DNA from: Legionella nautarum
Lineage (GTDB): Bacteria > Pseudomonadota > Gammaproteobacteria > Legionellales > Legionellaceae
Direction of reading: 5' to 3'
NCBI RefSeq assembly: GCF_001467895.1
Contig: NZ_LNYO01000023.1
Location: forward strand, 17,414 to 81,413
DNA length: 64,000 nt
A program made the position numbers and the translations under genes. This document shows positions 46,636 to 57,200 of this stretch, one piece after another. A model generated the notes under the pieces. The model saw only the letters and a list, made by a program, of their open reading frames with translations, ran no database searches and was not told the origin of the DNA. How positions within the stretch are numbered: the first letter of the stretch is position 1; each line of letters starts with the position of its first letter.

Positions 46636-48255
46636 ATGAAGCGGTTTTTGTTTTTTCTATTGGTCAGTCTGTTGCCTGTACTTGCGCTGGCGGGCGGCCC
46701 TTATTACCCAGAAGTGGCCTTTGAAAATCTAACACCTGATAGAAAAACGGTTTATTACGGCCAACAACAGATGATTTTGATAAAAATGACGCATAAAAAT
46801 CTAAAATTCGGTCAAGAATGGCGACTTCCACAAGGTGTACAGCTCTTTGTTAATCATGGTATCTGCCCCAGTTTTGCAAATGGGGAAATTTATTTTCCTT
46901 TTGGTGGCGACTGTTATTTTAGTTTGATTATTCCAGGCGATAAGGTCGGACATCTCTTTAATGGGAAAACAATGTACCGGCTATCTGGCTTTGAATATCC
47001 GCTAGTGCCTTGGGATCTCGCATACGATGTTCCTATTTCAGTACTCGTTATTCCTCGCCCTTTATCAATGGCGAATATTCCGATATTAAATGCGACTGCC
47101 AATGTACCTTTCGTTGCTGATCTCAAAAATTATGTCAGTTATTATGCCGAAAACCTTGAGGTTGGAACCGTGCATGGAGTGGTTACACCAACTGTGCAAG
47201 ATGGGTTGTACTTTGACCAGGCACTTTTCTCTATCGTTGGTACACCAAAGAGAACTGGGGTTTATCTCTTTTCTGTTGCCGCAGAAAATGGAGGAGGTCG
47301 GACGGCACCAACGAACTTAATCATTCATGTTGGTATCAATACTGCTGACAAACCGAAGTTTCAAACAAATCGCATCATCCCAAGTGCCACTCCCGGACAA
47401 GCTTATCAACTGAATTTGAAAGAGTTAGTCGAATCGCCCCTCCGTTATCTTAACAATCCACTGCGTTTTCGCATTGATACCAATGAAACACATCCCGATT
47501 GGCTCAGGATTGGTGGAGACGGTAATTTTTTGATGGGCGAAGTGCCGATGTCTGAAGCAGGTAGCGAAAAGGAAGTGACTTTGATTGCCTCCTCAAATAC
47601 TGGGGGTGATTCCAGTCCGCTAAAAATTTATATCCCAATTAGTACTGATCCAAAATCTAAGCCTAGTATTGCCGCTTTTTCACTTGAAAAAAGGGTGGGT
47701 AATGAGTTTTCTTTTGATGTCAGAAAATTTGTCAACGATCCTAGCAGTGATGCCAACCTTAAATTAGTGATCGATAAAATTGAACCCGAAGCACCCTGGT
47801 TACATGTGTCCGCTATTGAACCCACCTTATTGACAGGCGTGGTCCCCGCAGAAGTCACAGGGCAAGAATATCAAATCACTTTGCATGTGAATACGCGAGG
47901 AGGCGGCGATTCCGATAAGATTCAAGTGCCTCTCAATATCGCGATTGATGAGGAACAAAAGCCGCGATTTAAAGCAGCGAATCCTCAGCTACCTATCGCA
48001 TATCCTGGGCAGCCTTTTTATCATGATTTTATCCTTAATCTTGATGTTTTTCCTGAATACGAGCAAACACCCTACGTTATTGAATGGGCAAAGAATTATG
48101 ACAAACCTTCTTGGTTAAGAATTGAAGACAATAAACTTATCGCTGATGAAGTCCCTAAGATTCATGAGCAAGAAGTGCAGATTTACCTCACCATTAAAAA
48201 CACGCCGGGCGGTAGGTCGGGGATTATCCCATTATCGTTGCTTGTAATGAATTAA
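46636..48255 (+). CDS. Secreted cadherin/Ig-like multidomain protein
   Basis: The 539-residue product has a clear signal peptide (KRFLFFLLVSLLPVLALAGG). The mature chain contains at least three beta-sandwich units of about 100 residues, each opening with a PGQ-type turn (SATPGQAYQLNL near 250, AYPGQPFYHDFIL near 455) and containing repeated PSWLRI/DWLRIGG strands. This is the pattern of dystroglycan-type cadherin or putative Ig (He_PIG) domains. It ends 19 bp before the RHS gene, so the two are probably one operon. An extracellular adhesive or delivery role is inference. Confidence 0.72.
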   Translation: MKRFLFFLLVSLLPVLALAGGPYYPEVAFENLTPDRKTVYYGQQQMILIKMTHKNLKFGQEWRLPQGVQLFVNHGICPSFANGEIYFPFGGDCYFSLIIPGDKVGHLFNGKTMYRLSGFEYPLVPWDLAYDVPISVLVIPRPLSMANIPILNATANVPFVADLKNYVSYYAENLEVGTVHGVVTPTVQDGLYFDQALFSIVGTPKRTGVYLFSVAAENGGGRTAPTNLIIHVGINTADKPKFQTNRIIPSATPGQAYQLNLKELVESPLRYLNNPLRFRIDTNETHPDWLRIGGDGNFLMGEVPMSEAGSEKEVTLIASSNTGGDSSPLKIYIPISTDPKSKPSIAAFSLEKRVGNEFSFDVRKFVNDPSSDANLKLVIDKIEPEAPWLHVSAIEPTLLTGVVPAEVTGQEYQITLHVNTRGGGDSDKIQVPLNIAIDEEQKPRFKAANPQLPIAYPGQPFYHDFILNLDVFPEYEQTPYVIEWAKNYDKPSWLRIEDNKLIADEVPKIHEQEVQIYLTIKNTPGGRSGIIPLSLLVMN

Positions 48256-48274
48256 TTAAAAAAGGATTGTTTGG

Positions 48275-51200
48275 ATGACACAACTAGTTATTAATGAAGG
48301 TTTAGGTATTAAAGGCTCCTCCCTCAGTCAATTAGGTAGTTATGGGCCAAAGGGTAATGCGGCACTGGGTCAAAGTGGAGAGTCGGCTTATATCAATGCA
48401 GCGAATGGTAATCTAGTCTTACGACAAACGGATGGATTTTTAGCCAGCAGTGGTTTAGGGTTTGAGTTGATACATAGTTACAATTCACTGGGCGAAGGCG
48501 GTAACAATTGGCGTTTCAATACGCAAACTTCTTTATTTCTGCACGGCGTTGCCAACAGTTTTGGTTCTGAAGTGACTCGTATTGATGAAGATGGTCATGC
48601 TAGCCATTTTATCTTTGATGAAAAGAAAGGCTGCTATTTAGCAAACGATGGAAGCACAGCGACGCTGCGCTTCGAATCCGATCGTTGGATTTATCGCGAG
48701 GGGTCTGAGTCTCGTGCCTATGAATATAATCTCGATGGGCAATTAACTCGTTTAACCGATCGAGATGGCCATCAGTTGCAATTTCATTATAGTGAGGGGC
48801 AATTAGCTTATATTTCTGATACCAGTGATAAACAAACAATCAAGTGGGTTTTTGCTCAAGGATTTTTACAAGATCTCACCGTGCTCAGCGATGGGGAAGT
48901 TGTTCACCATTTACATTACGATTATGATGAGCAACATCGGTTGCAAAAAGTGACTCGTGATCTAGGCCAAGATAAGCTGTATTGGATAAACTACGAATAT
49001 GCCGGAGATTCCAACCAAATCTCTGCTATCCATCAATCGGATGGAACGTCTCTTTTAATTGATTACGATAGTGAAGGCCGAGTTAAGAAACTTGTTGATG
49101 GTGAAAAGCGCGCGACTAGTTATGAATACCTTGATGGCAAGACAGTCATTAGCAATAGTTTAGGTGAAACCTGGACTTATTATTATGATCAGCAGAGCCG
49201 TTTAACAGGCATTGATGGACCTAAAAATAGCTATATCCGCTACGAGTACGAGGGAAAACATTTAAGCGCTGTTCATCAAGGTCATTTACATTGGCTCTTT
49301 GAATATAATGAAGCGGGAGATTGTATAGCTGTACAAGAGCCCTCAGGACAAATCACTAAACGCATTTATGACAATGAGCATCGTGTATTAAGTGAAACCA
49401 GCTATAGTCGTTTTGATGGAAATCACTCTCCGGAAGCCCCTCAAACAAATCATTTTATTTACGATGAGCGAGGACATCTACGTTTTTCTATCGCTAAAGA
49501 TGGGACAGTATCTGAGTATCGCTATAATCAGGACGGTCAATGCCTAAATAGTCGTAGTTATCTAAAAGCAGGCTATTCAACGAGTCAACAAAACCTTGGA
49601 TTGAGCGATTTATTAACTTGGGTCAGCGAACAAGATCAACAAGCTGTCAGTCTCAGCGCCTACCATTATGATTGGCGTGGGCTCTTAGACGAAGAAACGC
49701 ATTATGCCTCTATTGATAAAAATGGGGAGGGATTGAGTAAGAGCGCCCTAGTCACTCGGTTTCGATACGATGCAGCCGGCAGACTTGTCGAGAAAGCAGT
49801 TCCCCTCGATCAAGGTTTTAGTGTAACCAGCTATCTTTATGATGATTTAGGGCGCCTTATTCAGCGTTGCGATAATCAAAATCATTCTCAGCGCTTTGAA
49901 TATGATGATACGCATCAACGAGTAGTCGAAACCGATGAGCGAGGCCTGCAAACCATTCGTAGCTATGACCGTTCGGGCCTACTTTTAACAACTCAGTATT
50001 TGGATGCTATAAGCCAGGATTATGGCAGTATTCAATACACTTATGATAACGCTGGGCGCTTGCAATCTCAGACTCATATCGATGGTACTGCCACTTATTA
50101 TTTTTACGATGAGGAAGGTCGGCTACAAGCCAAATGCGAACCCGGTGGTCAATTAAGTGAGTATCGCTATGATGAAGAGGGAAGAGTTGTACAAACAATC
50201 AATTATAGTGAAAAAGCGGCAACGGCTGATTGGAAAACCAAAATTCCTGCATGGGCTGAGATAAAACCTGAAAGCAAGCTCAACGATCGAAACAGTCAGA
50301 TTATCTATAACGATTTTAATCAGATCGCTTATCAAATTAATGCCGAGGGAGGGGTTATCGCTTTTGACTATAATCCAGCGGGACAGGTTATCCGCAAGAC
50401 AGCTTATGCCAACCGCTTAGAGCTTTATAGTGCAAGTCAGCGCCTAACTAATCATGAGCTTAAGTTGCAGCCAAGTTCTAACGATCGCAGTATTTATTAT
50501 TTTTATGATAGCGAAGGACGGCTACAAGCCGAAGTGAATGGTGAAGCTGCGGCTACTTCATATCGTTACGATCGTCGCGGGAATCTAATAGAAACTATTC
50601 GCCATGCGAGGTATTCAAGTTTTCCATTGAATTCGGAGTGGGTTGCTCCTGAAAAGGATTTTAATGATATTCACAATTTTAGCTTATTCAATACGGCAGG
50701 TTTGAAGGTGGCTGATATTGATCCAGCGGGATTTGCGATCACTTATGAGTATAACGACAGAGGCTTGCTCATCAGAAAGCGCAGTTTCTCAACGGCTTTA
50801 ACTGAAACAGTAATGACAACGATTAATGAACATACAGTCCTAACTGAACTTTGTCTGCAAGAAAAGGCTTCTGATCATCTAACAACCTATAACTATGATG
50901 ATTTGGATCAACTCATTGAGGAGCGCTCGCAAAATGGCTTACTGATCCAATTTCGCTACGATGAAAAAGGCTTAGTTCTAGAGAAAACACTTACAGACAC
51001 AAAAACGAATGAAATTCGTCAACAGCGGTTTCGCTATGATGCGTTGGGTAGGGTCATTCAACAATTAGATGCCCTAGGCGCCGCGCTATTATTAAAAAAT
51101 ACTCAACTCAATGAAGCAGAGCTTGAGACTATCTGGCAACAACATAGTCTTCATTACGAGTATGATTTAGCTGGCAGATTAGTGAGTCTGACCAACGCAT

Positions 51201-54200
51201 TAAAACAAACAACCCATTATTTTTATAATGAGGCTGGCTTGCTTATCTACACGGTTAATGCAGAAGGACAAGTCACTGAAAATCAATACAATAACTTTAA
51301 CCAAGTCGAGACGGTATATCGTTATAGCAAGTCATTAAAGAAAAGCTTAGTCGCTTTAACGACGACAGAATTGGCTGCTCAATTGGATGAGTTACGCGAT
51401 GAGGCAAGCGATGAAAAAATTGTCTACGAATATAATAACTTAGGCCAATTAGTAAAAAAAATAACAGGCAGTAGAGGACTGCAAACTATCGAATATAATG
51501 CGTTTGGCGAATTAGAGTCATCAAGTCTGCGTATTGATTCAACCCACGAATTAGTCAAGGGCTATGCTTATGATCGACGAGGGTTAGTGCGTCATCAAGT
51601 GGATGATATCGGCGGAGTGAATCACCACACAGAAACCCAATACGATGTGTTTGGGAATCTTAAAAAGATAATCGATCCTCGTGGAAATATTACAAGTTAT
51701 TTATATAATCGCCGTGGCGAACGAACTGTTATCCTAAACCAAGCTAATAATTACAAGCAAATTCATTACGATGCATTTGGACGTATCTTAAGTGAAACCA
51801 ATTACTCTAGCCAATGGATTAACCTCTTTAGCTATGATGATCAAAATAATACCCTAACTGTCGAACACCCAAATCAAAATAGCAAAATAGTAACTCAATT
51901 CAATGCATTCGGCGATAAAATCACTGTTACCGATGCCAATGATCAGCTGACACACTACTATTATGATGCTAAAGGCCAATTGATTACGGAGAGCGCTTCT
52001 GAGTCCTATGCCAAATACTATCGTTATGATGAGATCGGCCATCTGATTTGGCAACAGGATAATGGTGGACAAGTTATTTACTATAGTTATGACGCAGAAG
52101 GACGCGTATTAACTAAGACACTCGATCCCCATGGTTTAGCACTCACAACGAAATACCGCTATGATGGTATTGGCCGTCAGTTGGAAATTACTGAAGCGAA
52201 TGGTCTGCGTAAACAATTTAGTTACGATGATAGTGGAAATCTGATTCAAACTCGTACCGACCCAGATGGACTTAATTTAACCATTTTGTTTAGCTATGAT
52301 GATCGGGGTTTACTAACTCGAAAAACGGAATGCAATCCCCAAGGCCAAGACAGAGTTACCGCTTATGAATGGGACATATTAGGAGGGCGTAAAGCCACCA
52401 TTCTTGATCCCGAAGGCTTAGGTCTTAGAACAAGCTATTGCTATGATGAGAATGGCAATCTTGTCAGCGAAACGGATGCTAACAACAATACACGCCATTT
52501 TATTTACGATGCTAAAAACCAGTGCCGTTTTCAAATCGATGCGCGTGGGGTAGTCACAGAACATATCTATGATCCTTGTGGAAATGAAGTACAAACAGTA
52601 ACCTATGCCAATCGCATTTCAGTGCTTAAAAGTTACACCGAAAAGGACCTTCGTCTGGTCTTGAAACCGGCTGATAATGATCAATACCAATTTCGTTTTT
52701 TTGACCTAGAAGGACGTATCACTATGTCTTTCGATGCTCAAGGTTATGGTAGATCTTATAGCTATGATGGGAATGGCAACTTACTACACCAGATCAGCTT
52801 TGCGGCGGCGAAATCTTTGGATGAGCTTAAACGGGGGGGGATGTCTTATTCTGAGGAAGAGAGAACTATAGCTAGACATCAGTATTTTGCCTACAATGGT
52901 CTAAACCAACTCGTTTATCAACTGGATGAAAAAAATTATTTAACGGAATACCGTTATAATGCGAGTGGTCAATTGATTAGCAACACTAAGTTTGCTACGA
53001 ATTTAGCCCTTCAATCTGATCATTATTCACTTGAAGTCTTGCGTAAGAATATTCAACCCTCTCCTTCTGATCAACGCATCCGCTATGCTTATGATCAAGC
53101 CGGTCGATTGAGCTATCAATTAAGTGCTAATGGCATTGCCTCTGCTTATTTCTATGATGGAGTTGGAAATACCATTGCCAGTTTACAGTACGCTACGCGC
53201 TTTGATCCTGATAACACGAGTGATTGGGAAAAGCAGTTATCAGCTAGTGCCCAAGATAGATTGAGTCATTTCGTTTTTGATGCTGCCGGTAGAGAGGTTT
53301 ATCGTATTAGCCCAGAAGGGCGTATACTTGAGCGAGGCTATGATGCTCTAGGTAATGTAATAAGTGAAATTACTCATGATGAACGTTTGACTGTACCTAC
53401 TTATGATGAGCAAGGTCTAAGAAAAATCCTGAAAGTCGATAAGCATGACCGAAGCACTCATTTTAATTATGATGTTATTGGCCGTCTTACAACCAAAATT
53501 GACGCGAAAAAACAAGCTACTCACTATGCTTACGACAGCAATGGTAATGTATTAACAAAGACTGAGGCCAATGCAGCTCAATGGACTTATCACTATGATG
53601 AAGCAAATCACTTAATCGAAACCCGCTCGCCAAGAACGGCAATGATGAGTTTAAAAGCTGGGAAATGGGTATCAGAACTCCGTTCTTTGGTCACACACCA
53701 CAGCTATGATAGCTTTGGCAATATTACAAGCACCGTACGTGATCCAGACGGTTTAAATCAAATCACTCAATACCTTTATGATAATAATAATCGCAAAATA
53801 CAAACGATTTATCCTAATGTTTTAGTGAATATCGCTAGTAATACGGCAAGTTCTCAGCGACAAGAGCAGGCACAAACCTTAGTCGAAGAACAGCAGTACA
53901 ATGCCTATGGAGAAGTGATTGCCAGCAAAGATCGCGCCGGTAATTGGCGTTATAACGTCTATGACAAAAAAGGCCAATTATTGTATAGCTTAAATACTCA
54001 AGGCGCTGTGACGGGTTTTAGCTATGATGCTTTTGGCAATCAGCTGTCAAAAACACGTTATGCTAATACTTTAAGCTGGTCTTCCGGAATGGATGACGCG
54101 GAAACGTTCGCCAAAGCGTTAAAACCCAGCGGTTACGATCGAAAAGAACATTATAGTTATGATTTGGATAATCGTTTACTCGAAACCACCCAGAATGAAA

Positions 54201-57200
54201 TCCACAGCTATAACGCGGCAACCAAACATTACGAAGCGCTCACGCCAACTACCCGCACCCGTTATAATGCCTTTGGTGAAGTCATTGAAGTGAGCGTTAA
54301 GCGTAACGAAATTGATTGGGCAACGACCAATTATTACTACAACAAAGAGGGCTTAAAGCAAGCGAGTTTAGATGCGGAACATTATCTAACAACTTACACC
54401 TACGATAGTTTCGGCGAACTGATTGATGAAATTCAACACGCCAATCGTGCGAGTGCTTGGGATGAAAATCAAGTTACTACTCCCGTTGCAAGCGCTAAAG
54501 ATCGCCATATGGTTTTTGCTTACGATGTGCTAGGCCGATTAACCTCTAAAACCCTAAAGCAGGTGAGTTATCAACAACTCATTAATGCGGGTAATCAATA
54601 CCTGACCTTAGCCAGTGATTTAACTACCCATTACAGCTACGATGCCCTGGGCAATTTAACCTCAACAACAGACGCTTTAGGTTTTACAAGCTATTGCTAT
54701 TATGATGCTTTAGGTCAATTAATTGCCAAGGTAGGACCTGCTAGTTCAGTGGGTAGAGCAGCTACGACTTATAGTTATGACGCTCTAGGGCAACTGGTTG
54801 AAGTGACCCGCTTTGCTCAGGGAGCCGCTTCTGCAAACGCAGAGAGTTATGTCCTTAAAGAGGCTTCGGCCGCAGATGTTAGTACGCGTGCTATTTATGA
54901 TAATCAAGGTCGATTATTGGCAGAAATTGACGGCTTAAATCATGCGATTTACTACAGCTATGATGCCAATGGCCAAAAAGTACGAAGTTGGCAACTGTTG
55001 ACTCAAAACGATGGTAGCCAGCGACTCATTGATAAACGCTATGCCTTTGATAAAGAAGGGCAGCTTATACAGACAGGAACCTATAAAAACAACGGCCTGT
55101 TGATGACTGAAGATGCTGTTTATAATGTATTTGGTGAAATAACTGCCAAGGGGATTGATGGCAATTTAACCACTCATATTGATTATGATCTTTTAGGTAG
55201 GATTCGACGCGCCAATACTCAAGGTTATTATCAGATTTTTGTTTATGATTTGATGGATCACGTTACCCAGATTGCTACCTCCACGAATGTTTATTCTGAC
55301 ACCTATGGTGACCAAGGTGTCGATTTATCAGACGAAAGTTTTAACAACACAGAGCGGTTCACAGAGGCGCAATGGCATTATAATTTGCAGCGCCAGAATA
55401 ATGTCTATGATGGACTTGGCCGTTGTTTAAGCCAGACTAAAGAATACACTCTTACTGCGACTCGTCCGGGAGAAGAAGTTCATTTAGAAAGTATCTCACA
55501 GCATCAATCCGTTGATCGTTGGGGCAATGTGTTATCCCATAAGAGTGCTCGAGGATTTGAAACTCGTTATGAATACAATGCCTTCGATCAGGTGATTAAA
55601 CAGGAACTCCCGGAGGTGGTTGCCTATGATGAAAAAATGCAAGCCCAGATACTTAAACCTACGGTTTATTACGCCTACGATGCCCTGGGTCGAGCAATTG
55701 CAATGATGGATGCCAATGGTCATACCGTCGCAAAAATTTTAGATGCGGAAGGTCATGTCCTTACTGAGATCGATGCTAAAGGTTACCAGCGAATTAAAGC
55801 CTACAATTTATTGGGGCAGTTAGAGAGTAATCAGAATGAATTGGGTGGTTTAACGACTTATGTTTACGATAAAGCGAATCGTTTAACAGAGCTCAAGTCA
55901 CCCAAAAATCAGCAAACCTATACCTATGACGAAAGTGGCGAATTAATTGCTCAAAAGAACGCTCTAGGCCATTCGTTACTCTTTGCCTATGACAATTTGG
56001 GGCATCAAATTCTTAAAAAAGATGTTGGCGGGCACCTCAGTGCCTCAGAGTATGATGATGCCGGCCATAAAATTTCTGAACTAGATGCGAAGGGGCTTAA
56101 GCAAACCTGGACCTATGATGCAAACGGACGCTTACAAGCACATACCGATTTAGGTGGCCATACGACTACTTATCAATACAATAAAAATGGACTTTTATTG
56201 GAGGAAACTTCAACAGCCGGTAAAAGTATGAGTTATCGCTATCAAGGTGATGGTCAACTTTTATCCTATGCCGATCAGGTATATCAAGAAACGGATTATT
56301 ATAGCTATGATGCTGATGGCAATATGGTTAGTAAATCCGTATCACGCGCTATTTCAGGCTCAAATGATGGTGGTTGGCTAACAGAAAATGATGTCTATGC
56401 TTATGATGCTTTAGGACGATTAACGACGGTGAGACGTCGCTCACCCAATGATCAAGTGAATCAGTTCCCCGATAAAGACCATGCTCTGTTAAATATCGAT
56501 TATCAGTATGATGCAGTAGGTAATATTCGCCATACTGCGGTGGAGGCCAATTACACAGGCTATCAGAAAGTTAGGAATGATGATTTTTATACCTATGATG
56601 CTAATAATCGAATGTTAATTAACAAAGGAAGCATAGTTAACGGTGAAATTACCCTTTTTGGTACACAAAGTTCTTATCTCGATTATGATGCTGCGGGTAA
56701 CGTCAAAATAGCATTAAAGTTTGAAGATGGTGGCCTACAACGATATAACTATGTTTATAACACGAGTAATCAATTAGAAATAATTAGCAAAAATGACATC
56801 ACATTAAAGACAATGCATTATGATGAAATAGGGCGAGTAGATCAGGAATGGCTGTATGATGCATACGGACACGCAGCAAGTATCTCAACCATGACTTATG
56901 TTGCTGATCTATTGAAAAAGCAAAGCACGCTCTCTTTGCTTTCAAATGGTTGGAAAGAAACTGAGGTAGTACTGTATGACTACGATCTTGTAGGAAATTT
57001 ACAGGGCGTGGACAGCACATTCTATCAAAATGGTACGAAAATTCGCCGCACTCATGAGTATACCTATGTGTATTGGGATAGTTATCTACAATCGACTGAT
57101 AAAGCCTCTCAATCGCTCAATGATGGTCCTTCGGCCGTTGCAGTAAGTGGACGTTTCTACAATGTTAATGGTCAACTGTATCAAGTGGTTGATGGGAATA

